From Circinella umbellata (Eukaryota; Mucoromycota; Mucoromycetes; Mucorales; Lichtheimiaceae): a DNA stretch of 64,000 nucleotides. Of this stretch, positions 34,619 through 46,165 are shown piece by piece. The number at the start of each line of letters is the position of its first letter. The stretch's first letter is position 1. The stretch is taken from contig JAIWNF010000031.1 in NCBI GenBank assembly GCA_025093555.1, forward strand, positions 1 to 64,000. Reading direction: 5' to 3'. The position numbers and the translations under genes are program-made. The notes under the pieces are model-generated. The model ran no database searches and was not told the DNA's origin. It worked only from the letters and a program-made list of their open reading frames with translations.

Positions 34619-34975
34619 TTGTTGGAGGTACGTACCATTCTCAATGTCTTTTCATTCATCTCTACTTTATCAGCTGTGTGCATATCACGCAATGCCATCG
34701 TTGTTGCCTCTCGACATATATTTTGTAAATTAGCCCCGGTATACATATCTTTAAAATAATGGCTTCCAGGTATTAAATTTTTTGCAACTTACTTGTTTCG
34801 CTATGCTCATTAAATCTACATTATCACTTAAAGGGAGTTTTTCGAGTATATAATCTTTAAGATCTTATTTCGAGCGTCTTCGTCTGGTACGTAGTGATGG
34901 AACATATACTAATCGATTGAAACCCTCCTGGTCATAATAAAGAGTAGCAGAACGATTGGTAGCGCCCTATTTTTA
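34619..34975 (-). pseudogene. AAA ATPase fragment (Cdc48/Afg2-like second half), decayed
   Basis: On the minus strand GATNRSATLYYDQEGFNRLV is followed by YVPS, then KLPLSDNVDLMSIAKQ. After an apparent intron comes YFKDMYTGANLQNICREATT. These match the end of the AAA core and the helical lid of Cdc48-type ATPases. Between them the main frame reads RTRRRSK and a stop. Shifted by one base the same DNA reads VPDEDARNKILK, the conserved AAA block, so two compensating frameshifts are present. The DPALLRPGR arginine-finger segment is lost. No Walker A or B region is present. It is a processed-looking or truncated relic. Confidence 0.75.
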
Positions 34976-35085
34976 TGTATACGTAAAAACAATAATAAAG
35001 TTTAGCATGAGAATTAGTATTAGCAACGTAATAATTTCACTCAATAATACTGTGCATTTTTTTTTCCCTAACAGTCATCATAGTA

Positions 35086-36485
35086 TAGTGAGTATTCGTT
35101 AAACGGGTACTCATTAAACCGGTATTTCGCTAAACCGGTAGTATCCCTTAAATATTTTTTATATACTTAATAAAATACCGGTGATTCGCTAAACCGGTAT
35201 CCGGTGAGCTTTCCAAAATATTTACCGGGTTTATAATAGTATTATTTTATTTCATATAATATAATATTAGTCTTTTTATTACTAAAATCGTTGATACAGC
35301 CTTTCTTTAACGTCATCTCAACTCTTCCCTATGTTTTCAGTTGGCTAAGGTGCATACATTTTAGAATCGAAATTTTTATAAGTAATGTTTCAATTTTATT
35401 CTTTTAAACCACCGCCATTATACTAATTTTTTATCAGGTAATGGAGGGATATAGGATATTAGATGAAAGGTTATATGTTCCACTTGTTCAGTAACTCTAT
35501 AGTGAGATTTATATCATTTTAGAACTTCTAATGACTTCAATTATTTATATAGCATCCGTTACTGAACAATATAATTCAATATATCATTAACATATATTAT
35601 AATAATTTCTAGGTTTTTTATATTACTAGCAGCATCCAAAAACCCATGAATGCTTTCTTGTAAAGAATTTGAATGAATAATCACATTTTAGTTAGTACTT
35701 CTTTTCTTCAACATTTTAACTTTTAAAAACAAATTTGCCTAGCATATCTTTTTTCTTTGCTTTGTGCTCTACATCTTTTTCTTTACTCTTCCCATTTTAT
35801 GATGCTATTTTTATATATTAAATGACAATATCCATATATCCATATACGGTTAAACATATACCCGTTATTTTACATAGATTTGCGAGTGTTTCAACTTTGG
35901 TTCGATCATAAGATATCCCCAGCCAAAGTTGGAAATCACCCACCAACTTTGAGCCTCAAAAAAAAATATTTTCTGTGAAAACCAAACAGACTAATCCACA
36001 AATATTGTTCTCCATGGTTATAACTTTCATTTTTGTGGGTTAGTTTTTGTTTTGGATTTAGTTGTGTTTATTAATGGGCCATTGAAAATAGACAGAAAAA
36101 AATTCGATTCTAAAATGTATGCACCTTACTTGGTTTTCATAGCAGTCAAAAATACACAAATCATTCTTGTCATCAAGAGAAACCCTCTCAACATCTTGTT
36201 AATAACAGTGTCTCTTTTTCGTCAACTTCACACAGATGTTTTTTTCTTCTTCTTCATCTGCCTACTTACGTACTTCTTTTCAACTTTGTCACGTACTTAT
36301 TCATTACCATTGAATACTGTATGTCATCATGTTGCTGATACAATTCATTTTTACTCATTTATTCAACCGGTAACCATGGTCCATATTTTAAACACACTTT
36401 GTTGTAAATTCATTATTAATCCAGTCTCTGGTTATCCATTGCTAATTTAAGAAATACTTTATACTAATTTCATTTTTATCACTAG
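35086..36485. repeat. Dispersed element, copy 1 (TTCGCTAAACCGGT family), interrupted by a mariner-like insert
   Basis: Homologous to 45562-46165 over its whole length apart from the 779-bp insert at 35348-36126. The left part carries repeated T(A/C)TTCG(C/T)TAAACCGGTA motifs in direct orientation. The right part is T-rich and partly open (36128-36450) but has no recognised domain. The right end is degenerate (AAGAAATACTTTA). It is probably an old pogo-like TIR element. Confidence 0.7.
35348..36126. mobile_element. Tc1/mariner-like non-autonomous element (779 bp) with TA target site
   Basis: The terminal inverted repeats begin AGGTGCATACATTTTAGAAT and match over about 24 bp before a one-base difference. 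TA flanks both ends (35346-35347, 36127-36128). The homologous locus at about 45812 (GGCTACTCTGTTT) lacks the insert and carries the empty TA site, which proves the boundaries. There is no transposase inside. Confidence 0.92.
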
Positions 36486-36761
36486 AACATTAGCTCATAG
36501 TAGCATAGCTACATTATATCAACTATCATTGTTTTATCTTATCCGTACAGCTTAGTTGTTTTTCCAGTATATTCTACATATTAGTCATTTCCTTTTTAAA
36601 ACGATAATTTATTTATATTATTAGTAATAAAATAAAAATACAGAAAGAAACCATTCTGAGCAAAAACCCAATGGTGTACAAACACATTATGATCAAATAT
36701 TGGTTATAAAAACTGCAATGCTCTTGGCCGCAACTTTTTTTTTCGCAAAAAAAAAAAAGCT

Positions 36762-36850
36762 ACGTGGACAGGCCCTACCAGGCGGAGGTGGCATTGCATC
36801 AGGACCCGGCCTCCCCAGTTGATAACTGGATCATCGGCCCCTTTCCTATC
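36762..36850. other. GC-rich structured island of unknown nature
   Basis: A short GC-rich patch in AT-rich DNA, starting GCTACGTGGACAGGCCCTAC and containing a perfect hairpin CCAGTT-GAT-AACTGG. It has no open frame of note. It directly precedes the minisatellite at 36870. It could be a SINE head, a structured RNA or an old exon. Confidence 0.35.
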
Positions 36851-36869
36851 CGAAGATAGTAAAGAGTAA

Positions 36870-37045
36870 AAACACACTCACCTTTCACGCACCTTTCACT
36901 CATCTTTCAAACACACTCATTTTTCAAACACATGCACCTTTCAAACACACAGACCTTTCAAACGCACGCACCTTTCAAACACACGCACCTTTTAAACACA
37001 CGCACCTTTTAAACGCACGCACCCTTCAAACACACTTTTCAAGGA
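36870..37045. repeat. Minisatellite of about 17-18 bp units (CACCTTTCAAACACACG)
   Basis: About ten direct copies of CACCTTTCAAACACACG-like units with small changes. Copies abut without spacers. Confidence 0.9.
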
Positions 37046-39200
37046 AACGACGCGACACGACAATCTCCTTTGAAAAAGAATAAAAAAAATAAGAGTAATA
37101 AGCTTGTCAAAAGTAGTAACATGTATAATAAAATCATAAAAAAGAAAAACAATAGATCGAGGAAAAATCTTATATGATACAAAAAAAAAATAGATAGAGG
37201 AAAAAATGTAGGAGAAAATAGATACATGATCTATCGGGGGAAGTAGTACTTACCGTTGCTGGTGTAAGGAAAAAGAAAAAAAAAGAAAAGAACAGAAAAA
37301 AAAGCTCTGAAAAAGACCCTCTTTATGCTTTTTTTTTTGAGCCCGAAACAATGGTAGCATCCTTTATCATGCATCAATGCCTTTGCATAGCTGACTTTCT
37401 TTATATAATGTAGACAAGTGAAGAAGAAAAAAGGGAAGAATAGGTAAGTGAAATCATATTCCACAGCAAAATAAGCCCATGAGCGGCGTTTCGCATAAGC
37501 AGATGCTTTTCCTCCTATGAACAACATTTGTGGAGAAATCCCCGACATTTTTTTTACCGTTTTGTTACTAACCACTTGTTATTTTTATTATTATTTTTAA
37601 TAGTTACAAAGAACCATTTGCCTGCACTTGCGACGAGGGTGCTCACCTAAATGATTGTTTGCATCCATCAATGTAGACTGTTGTTTAGGCGTTGGAACTA
37701 GCTTGACGTGATACTGTTTCTGTTGAAGGAGTACCCAAACCGTTGTAGCGTGCAGGAAATAATACACACGAACCAAAAGACCAGTAACTCAAGGTTGATG
37801 GATCTTAGAGTGAACACTGCTAGATATAGTGGCTATTGCGTTGGTTGATGGTCTGGTTTTCTGGTTTTGTAATTGGAAGGGAATCTAAATTTACAAGGTA
37901 ATAAATAATAAACAAGTTGCTGGATGCTAAGATGTAGTATTATTTTTGATATTGGCCATATTCACTAAAGATGAACTATATTATTTTGCAAAGCAAACTA
38001 AACAAGTCTCGTTGACCGAACTACTACACCACTGATAATATTTATTGATCGTATGTTACAAGATTTCTACTCAAAAAATCACATAGTAGTTATATTTGAA
38101 TACTGGCCTATTATGACCGTCGAATTTCCAGAAACTCAAAAATTCCTCACCATCCGTTACCCAAACTAATAATGGGAAATATATTAAGGAACTACACAAC
38201 TCATGTGTATGGTAAAGAATGATTATCTACCATACATTTTATACCCTCGCCATCATACGTCGAAAGTAGACTATCTGCTTGTTGTTCGTTATATCTGTAT
38301 TCTCCATTTTTTCTTACGTTCGTATTTTGTAATAAAAAGATATTTCGGAGAGACATATAGGTAGTTTAACCTTGTTCACTTGGCGTAAATTTTGAAATGT
38401 CTATAAGAAAACATATGTTTATATATAAATTTAATCGAAAAAGAAAATAAAGTGCATCTGTATATAGTAATATAATGAGGACTGCTACTATTACTAGCCC
38501 TAGGTACTACTGCACTACAGATAATGGTAGACTGTATGTTTAAGATTGATGAATTCTGTTCAGAATGATGATCACAAGAAGATTGGTTTCTAGGTATTGT
38601 ATTGAATTAGTATCTGGGATAGACTATATAAAATATCATGGGTTACTAATAGCCCGTTGTTACAGAATATGTATATATGGCTGTATGGCGTATAACTATA
38701 CGCATTAACATGTTTTGAAACTTAATCTGTTATTCTTTATGTAACCTCATTCGAGCTTTGATGAATAAGGTTTATGACACCAGGTGCGAAAAAAATTATT
38801 TTAAAGCTGATAACGACTCGAAAAAGAAAATAGGCTTTTACGTATGATTTATGTACATAAATAATAAAACATTTGAAATTATGTGAGCAAATATGTTTAT
38901 TTTATGTAAAAGATTTACAAGTAAGATGCTTTTACACAATTTTTTTCAATTGTTTGCTTTTAATAGTATTTACAAATATAAAAATTACAAATTACAAATC
39001 ATTTTTTTTGTTGGATAAAAGTTTGGTATTGTGTGTGTATGATATCTTGAATATTTTAAAACATACTGAAAAGGAGGTGTGTAGTGCAAAGTGTGGTTTA
39101 CGTTTTCGTGTTTTTATAACGAAGCTGATAAAGATTATAAAATACGTAGATTATTATATTCATAGAGCAAATCTAAACCGAAAATGACAAAATATAACAC
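37046..39200. other. Intergenic DNA, no gene recognised
   Basis: AT-rich with homopolymers. Short open frames (37231-37575 minus, 38873-39187 plus) have no recognisable domain and low-complexity content, so I do not call them. Confidence 0.45.
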
Positions 39201-39351
39201 AATTGAGTATTAATACGGAAAGTTATAATTATAACACTCAAGTGCTTTCGAGAGTTCACGATACTCACTAGAAATTTTCATTAGCGTCATCAGACACTTC
39301 GTCAATCGAATCACATGTTTCATCATTACTTTGGTCTGAAGAAGACATATC

Positions 39352-41386
39352 CTAATCCACATCGGAAATCCATTCCTCAACATCAAATTCCTTGGTATTA
39401 TATCCCTTACCACTTGTTATTTCTTCAACCTTATCAACAGTATCTCGTGAACATTCTCTCACTACATAGGCCAAGGTCGTCCACCATTTTCTATGTTTTT
39501 TATTGCCATATAAAAAATTTAATCGCTTCCCCCAAGATTTCTTTTTCAAGCATGACATATATACAATGGTATAGATAGTTACCTTCAGTTGAGAAAGTCC
39601 AGCAATGATCTTGTCAATCCCGCCCTTACGAATATCTTTCGATGTACGAGGAAACGTGAATTTTGTAACTTTTTGTAAGAGGTAAAGTTTTTTATCGATG
39701 AGAGATAGTGTGTGCATTGTAACGGATAACCCCAATATTTGAACAATAGGTATATAAACACCTTGTAATGTGATAAAGTTCAGATTATCAAGCTTATTTA
39801 ACAATGTATTTAAATGACATTTAGATGCCAATACCGACTTCAGTTTATCATTATATAACTTGGATGAAGTAGTTCGTGAATGACTAGCTACTTCTGCCGT
39901 TGCTGCCTCTATCTTTTTTTTTCAGTTTCCAATATTATTCGGATATCCAATCGAAACGGTAAATTTTGATTTTTGCAGTCGAACGAAAGTGTATCCCCCC
40001 TTTATTGATTTATGCATATAAGTATATCGTTAGAATACAAATATCAGATGTCAGAATTCAAAAGAAACATAAATTAATGCATACCACTGAATAAAAATAT
40101 TTTCATCATAACCAAAGAATGATTCGAAAATAAAGGACCAGAACTTCGTAATTATCGACATTTCCGAACAATTTCTGAGAAAATCGTCAGAAAGTTGATG
40201 TTGCTTGTACGCATGGAAATCCATACTTTTAACACCAAAGAAAAAAAACATGAGACCTATATCCAGTTTATTATAAGCCTCACTCGCTCTCATCTTTTAC
40301 CCTCAGCTTACATATATGTATATATTTTTTTAGCCACTTTTGCTTCTTTTGATGGTGCACTTAAAGTATTAATGTCAATTGTATCAACTGCTTGGTAGCA
40401 CTTTTTTGCTTGGAGCGAAGAATTAGACTACAGATAAAATAGTGTAAGTAAAAAAATCTTTTTCTAATCACTGGTTCTATCACCAGCACAGCCTGTACAG
40501 CCTGTAGCAATAAATGTTTCTACGACAGCAACACAAAAGCATAAGCAGCAGCTGTAGCTCTAGTAAACATACTACAATTCTCACTTCCTACATCCACAAC
40601 CCACTTAATACTACGTATGTAAACTACCTTTTTTACCAAAGCGTTCAACTGCTTGGTTGATTCCTGCCATTCTTCTTTTTCAATCATATTATTGTATTTA
40701 TATTTATCGAGTTTCTCCATTGTGAGATGTAATTTTTTGATATGTGATCCATGAGATTTGTCACTCATGTCCGAAACCATATTTCGGCTCAAACTAGTAG
40801 TGCAATAAGTGGGAAAAAAAATCGTGTAAGCGAAAAGAAACTTTAATAGAAGGAAAAAACGCGTTTGATTAACTTACTAAAAGAAATATTTAGATTTTTT
40901 ATCTCCAATGTTGTCTTCTTCATAAAGCTGCTCCAAATTATGACCGAGTGTACCATTCAATCCAACTACCATTATGTTATCGCTTGCCATCTGGAAACAA
41001 CAGCAGTAGCAACAACAGCAATAAAATAATAATAAGAAGCGAATTTCAACATATAAATCATAAATAATTTATGGAGTGCAAAAGTACCTTCCGTTTCTTT
41101 ATTTTCCTTTTTTTCAGATGAATTAGTAACTGTACGTTTTCCAAGTGAAGTCGAAGGAGGATTTGTTGTTGAACTTGATTCCTACATTTTAGTGAGAGAA
41201 TTAAAGGAATACATCTATTTAAAATATGCCTCACAAGGAGCATTACTCCAGGTTTTTTTTTATTTTATTTTTATGTAACATTACTTCATTAAGTTTTCGA
41301 ACATTTTGTTCCTGAATACGAGCTTCAAATATCTGTTTTTCAGTTGCTAAAGTAGATAATGCGGTCCGTAATGTTTCGTCTGACAT
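39352..41386 (-). CDS. Unrecognised multi-exon gene, member A of a local family (possibly decayed)
   Basis: A start at 41386 (MSDETLRTALSTLATEKQIF) has a predicted coiled-coil look. It is followed by short exons near 41085-41190 (serine/threonine-rich, STSLGKRTVTNSSEKKE), 40520-40792, 40300-40390, and a segment containing SDDFLRNCSEMSIITKFWSF near 40100-40200. The last exon (about 39925-39352) starts near IEAATAEVASHSRTTSSKL and ends EFDVEEWISDVD. The final exon resembles the 3' part of the gene at 46742-48655 in spacing of hydrophobic residues. Exon borders are uncertain and at least one internal segment ends in a stop, so it may be a pseudogene. No enzyme motif is visible. Function unknown. 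Confidence 0.4.
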
Positions 41387-41576
41387 TTTGCAACACTTGC
41401 ACTAAGTAAAAAAGGTCGTCAATGTTGCCCACTCAATCCGTTATTTTATAATGAGGGAGTTTAAAACGCGGAGTAACATAACGTTTGCTTGCATGAACAA
41501 CAGGAATGAGAACTAAAACAATGAATACTTATTTACACCGAATAATCCAAAGAAATAAATAGAAATATACTATCAT

Positions 41577-42183
41577 TTATCACACGCTCCAAGTGAAAAC
41601 TGTAAAAAAGTGTGGCTATATATCACTTATTACTCCCGGTTTCCTTTTTTGTTACTTATCATCCTGCTTTTTTGAGTGAGATAAATTACTTATCCACCTT
41701 GTCAGTCGTAATTGTGGCGTTATAACGCCCTCGGGAATTCCGTCCCTCGGGCTTGATAAATGCCTTATTACCACTGACGTGGAAGGTAACTAATACATAT
41801 ATGCTTTTTATTATAATGGAGAGGTGGTGTCATAAAACACACAGTGTGTATATATTCATGAGAATTACGCACCCCATAAATTTTGGCGTTACTGACAATC
41901 CTGAAAGTAAAACGTTACGTATCAAACAGGTTTTGAACGCATATAAGTATTAGTTATTTTCCGCATCAGTGGTAATAAGGCATTTATCAAGCTCGTGGGA
42001 AGGAATTCCCGAGGGCGTTATAACGCCACAATTACGACTGACAAGGTGGATAAGTAATTTATCTCACTCAAAAAAGCAGGATGATAAGTAACAAAAAAGG
42101 AAACCGGGAGTAATAAGTGATATATAGCCACACTTTTTTACAATTTTTACTTCAGAAAAATTTCGGAGCGTGTGATAAACTGT
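41577..42183. repeat. Large palindrome or foldback element, two about 200-bp arms
   Basis: The left arm 41577-41785 and right arm 41960-42180 are reverse complements with few mismatches (for example both contain GTGGCGTTATAACGCCCTCG in opposite sense). The unpaired centre is about 175 bp. Within each arm GGCGTTATAACGCC is itself a palindrome. The outer ends read TTATCACACGCTCC. It has no coding capacity and no clear target site duplication. Confidence 0.88.
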
Positions 42184-42236
42184 GATAACAGCTTTATCAC
42201 ACTGCCAAAAAAAAAAAAGGTGGGGGGGGAGGCGTA

Positions 42237-43064
42237 CAGAGGATCCCCGTTAATTTCATACCCGTTAATTTTCACACCTCAATAACTTCACAAAAAATCA
42301 AGGAATGGTAAAAATAATATATGAAAATTTTCACATCCCCCTTGATTTCACTTTTACAGCACTTGGAGGCTTTGAATCCTTAATGGATATGTAAATCAAA
42401 ATAAAAATATGTGATAAGTAATTAAATTATATACAGGATGGGTTACTTTTTTTATTACGCCATTTGCATGTTTTTTCTTAAGAGTTTATTGAATGTTTAT
42501 TCCCTTCTTGCTTTTCTCGATGCAAGCCTTTGCATATAGTACTAATATCAGGTGTCTTAAACAACTTGAAATGATTTTTAGCCCATAATGCTAGCGATCA
42601 GTTTGTCATGGTTTGTGGGTTAAGTTTTTTTTTGTCAGCCAGAATACGATACTGTTCAGCTGTCAAGCCAACGTTAGATCTGACTACTGTCATTTTGTTT
42701 TGGTATATATAAAGCAAAAATATAGAAAGATGAAAAGAACAAGATGAAAAAATGTAACAATATAAAAGAATAAACTATCTCTGCACTATATATAGTTTTT
42801 TTTTTTTCAAAAAAAAAAAAGTTATAGACGTGCTCAAATAAAAAAAAGAAATAGTTACAAAAATGCATCAAGAACAATCGTATAAAGATAATTTATTAAT
42901 TGATACGTATTTTGATACAATAAACGATATACAGTAGTGAGCTGAAGTATTCAATATATACACATTCTTGGAGAAAAATTTCATAGTATCTGTTAATTTT
43001 CACACCTCTTTATTTTCCCAAAAAAAATGGAAAATGGCCTTATGAAATTAACGGGGATCCTCTG
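42237..43064. mobile_element. pogo-like DNA transposon remnant (828 bp), TA target site
   Basis: The terminal inverted repeats start CAGAGGATCCCCGTTAATTT and match perfectly over 22 bp, flanked by TA (42235-42236, 43065-43066). CGTTAATTTTCACACCTC recurs just inside the left end, and TGTTAATTTTCACACCTC inside the right. The interior keeps part of a transposase DNA-binding domain (42478-42693). Confidence 0.9.
42478..42693 (-). pseudogene. CENP-B/pogo transposase N-terminal helix-turn-helix fragment
   Basis: On the minus strand the frame reads LTAEQYRILADKKKLNPQTM, then a TGA, then LALWAKNHFKLFKTPDISTI followed by CKGLHREKQ. LxxWAKxxF and K(T/S)PxxSTI are the conserved core of the CENP-B-type helix-turn-helix in pogo-like transposases. 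The rest of the transposase is missing. Being inside the TIR element above, it identifies the superfamily. The domain would have bound the element ends. Confidence 0.75.
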
Positions 43065-43423
43065 TATCGGGTGAAAACGAGTCCAGATTCAGAAGAAATC
43101 GAATCTTGTTCCAAGTAAACCGGGTCCTTTTCTAGTAAAAACGAATCAATGTTACGAGTAAGAATAAATCTTATTAGATAGATGTAAACTTGGTTATTAT
43201 TTATGGTAAAACGTCTGGTATTGATTTATTGATGATATAGACATTGATATTCAATGAGATATTGTGATAATTATAAAAGAAGCTATGATAAGGATAGGAA
43301 AATACATATAGTTATATATACGTAGAATATAAATGATAGTAATAACAATAATAAATAAATGTTAATACGTATAGGGAAAGAAGGAGCAGTACATCCTAGT
43401 AGAAAACACAATAGTAGAAGAAA

Positions 43424-44135
43424 TCAAAATTGTGGATGATTGCTGGTGTGGCTCTAGAACTTTGGGTTATATTATCAATAAAGATCAAGAAAAGTACTTA
43501 AATTTCAAAGAAAATTATATTAGTATGTCAAAAATAATCGAGATATCTGCATTAATTATATTTGTAGCGGACATCGTGCTTTATATGACGAACTACTTCA
43601 AAGAATGGCATATGGTGTTGCACCACAATTACGAACTCGTTCTGCTTGCTGCAAGAAATACTGGTTTGATCTAGCTTTTGATATACAAGTTGCAGCGAAT
43701 ACTTTCAATTTACCTCTAGCCAGCTATTCTGATTCAATCCATGGTTCAGAATTATACCTACCATATGAATTACCTGCTCGACAGCTACTACCCGAAATAA
43801 TATATTTCGTTCATGGAAACCACTTTTAAACCATTAGAACAAAAAGGTTTCCAAGAATGACTTGGCCTCCTGTTTCGCCCAAATCATTGGCTATCTGGGA
43901 ATCTCGCGGTAGGGATCCAAAACGTTATAAGAATGTATGGAAGTATATCCATAGAAAAAAGTATCCTATAGTTCAAAACACTTCTAATGGGACTGGAAAA
44001 ATCCCGATTACAGTAGACGGTGATGGTGGGAAACCACAAATGAAAAAAGATAAATTACAAGAATTAAACGAATTACTTGCAGCAGCCGACGATGCTATTA
44101 AGCTAGAGCCAGAAGGTACATTATATTATAATTAA
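43424..44135 (+). pseudogene. OTU-type cysteine protease domain, decayed
   Basis: The segment begins IKIVDDCWCGSRTLGYII, which corresponds to the OTU D-G-x-C-x-F-R active-site block with the catalytic cysteine kept and glycine changed. A frameshift near 43576 leads to ELLQRMAYGVAPQLRTRSAC. Then come YWFDLAFDIQVAANTFNLPL and IIYFVHGNHF, which holds the catalytic histidine. A TAA at 43826-43828 follows that histidine at once. The tail (WPPVSPKSLAIWESRGRD) continues to 44135. OTU domains remove ubiquitin and are often carried by MULE-type transposons, which could be the source here. The two lesions make it a pseudogene. Confidence 0.7.
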
Positions 44136-44196
44136 TATTAGAGTATCATAGGAAAATAAGAAAGAAGTAATTATTTTAAAGCAAATTTCTAATTTA

Positions 44197-45043
44197 TAAT
44201 GATTTGCTTCAAATATCAATAGATATAAATGCATGCCCATACTGTGGAACATCACTTGGTGACCCTATACCAAACCCCATTAAAAAGATGTATGATCAAT
44301 ACATTCTAAAGAACGAGCAATTTAAAGAAACCCATCTGAAAAAGTAGAGAAAAGAAAATCAAACAAGGTATTACTTCTCGTCGAGCACTTCGTGAAAGAA
44401 CTCCTGAACGAAAAGTGGCTTTTGAAGAACAACTAGGGTTTTGCCCGTTTTCATAAGATTGAACTCATATATAAACAAGAAGGTATCAAAAAAGGTTATC
44501 CTACCGAGATAAACTTTAAGTCACTGCCTGGCCGAATCCTATCACATCTCGACACATTGGTTAAAATTGTCAAAGGCTTATTGGATAGTTCGTTTGGTGT
44601 GCATGAAGAAGACTTTGTGCAAAAAAATCAAAGAGTCATAAAAAGATTTTTATTTGCAAGAATGTCTCGTGTGGAGTTTTATACGGTAATTATATTAATA
44701 ACTGTTTACTTTCTTTCCCGATTTAGGGATATAGATATACCAATAGTATACTACCTGTCTCATATTATAGAGTGGATATTATGGCGTAAGAGGGAAAGCG
44801 ATCATAGTAAGTGTTTTTCAACATGAGTTGCTCCATAAATCAAGAGTTACAAGAAGCGATACACACCCGTTAGATGAATTAACATTTATTCAGACCATCC
44901 TTGTACCGGAGTGCAGCATTCTTTTAATCCAAGAAGATCTAAGCATTCCATCATATAAGGATGCAATTAACATTCTGATTAGCAGCCTTGAATATGGTTT
45001 ACACGTCTATCCGGATCTTGTAGAAGAAGACTATGATGATTAA
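44197..45043 (+). pseudogene. RTC4-like domain gene, decayed
   Basis: A zinc-like knuckle (NACPYCGTSLGDPIPNPIKK) is followed, in another frame, by FEEQLGFC and then RFHKIELIYKQEGIKKGYPT and INFKSLPGRI. The last exon-like part (44850-45043) has FIQTILVPECSILLIQEDLS and ISSLEYGLHVYPDL. This order (CPxC, FC...H, GYPxxIxFxxLPxRI, LVPExxxxLIxED) matches the RTC4 domain of fungal proteins named after yeast Rtc4, whose molecular role is poorly known. At least two frame changes are present. It may have been continuous with the OTU segment just upstream. Confidence 0.65.
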
Positions 45044-45560
45044 ATAGTGTAATGATCACTATAGTCTATACGTATCTCTTCTTTATCTCTGTCTCCTCTT
45101 TCTTTCTTTTCTGAATTTTATTTACTCTCCACTGTATTTGCATCTTTATCTTATTATACAGTATCTAAATAATATACTCCTTTTTTCTCTTCTCTTCACA
45201 TAACACTACGTATTAGTAGTATTATTGTTTATTATTATTATTATACACAATATTATTATAGTTTCCTTTTATTATCATATGTTCTGTCATAATTTGATTG
45301 TACTTCGCTATTGAATGTTTTTATCATTGATAATCAATATAAATCCTCCCGATTTTTTTAGTTCTATTTTTACTTAATTTTATTTGTTGTCTTTGATCAA
45401 ATACTGTATCTTTCATAAATAAATCTTTAGTTGATTTCCCTTTTATAAGTTTATCAAGACTTTTTCCTTTTCATGGATTCAGACGTAAAATTCCTGAATA
45501 CAAGAACTGCTATATACCATTATTTATAATTATTTGGTCTATTATAACCTTTATACAGTA
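45044..45560. other. T-rich intergenic DNA, nothing recognised
   Basis: No open frame or repeat structure beyond T-rich tracts before the dispersed element. Confidence 0.45.
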
Positions 45561-45561
45561 A

Positions 45562-46165
45562 GTATTCGCTAAACCGGTGCTCGTTAAACCGGTATTTCGC
45601 TAAACCGGTAGTATCTCTTAAATATTTTTTATATACTTTGTAAAATACCGGTGATTCGCTAAACCGGTATCCGGTGAGCTTTCTTAAATATTTACCGGGT
45701 TTATAATAGTATTATTTTATCTTATATAATATAATATCAGTTTTTTATTGATAACATTATTGACACGGCCTTCCTTTAACGTCATCTCAGTTCTTCGCTT
45801 TGTTTTCAGTTGGCTACTCTGTTTCCATACAAATTGAAAATACACAAATCATTCTTGCCGCCAAAAGAAACCTTCTCAACACCTTATTGATAACAGTGTC
45901 TCTTTTTCACCAACTTTACACAGATGCTTTTCTTCTTTCTTATCTGGGTATGTATGTATTTCTTTTCAACTTTGTCACGTACTTATTTATTACCATTGAG
46001 TACTGTATGTAATTATGTTGTTGATACAATTCATTTTTACTCATTTATTCAACCGCTAACCATGGTCAATATTTTAAACACATTTTGTTGTACATTCATT
46101 ATTAATCCTGTCTCTGGTTAACTGTTACTATTCGGTGAATACAGTACACTAATATCATTTTTATC
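45562..46165. repeat. Dispersed element, copy 2 (TTCGCTAAACCGGT family)
   Basis: Starts CAGTAAGTATTCGCTAAACC after TA and matches copy 1 at 35086-36485 without the mariner insert. The end near 46140 (CGGTGAATACAGTA) is a plausible diverged inverted terminus. It carries no transposase. Confidence 0.7.

Noticed and set aside
36870..37045. CRISPR-like array
   Set aside because: Units are contiguous, have no spacers and drift in sequence; the genome is eukaryotic. The 24.1 kb repeats are spaced but their intervals are similar to each other.
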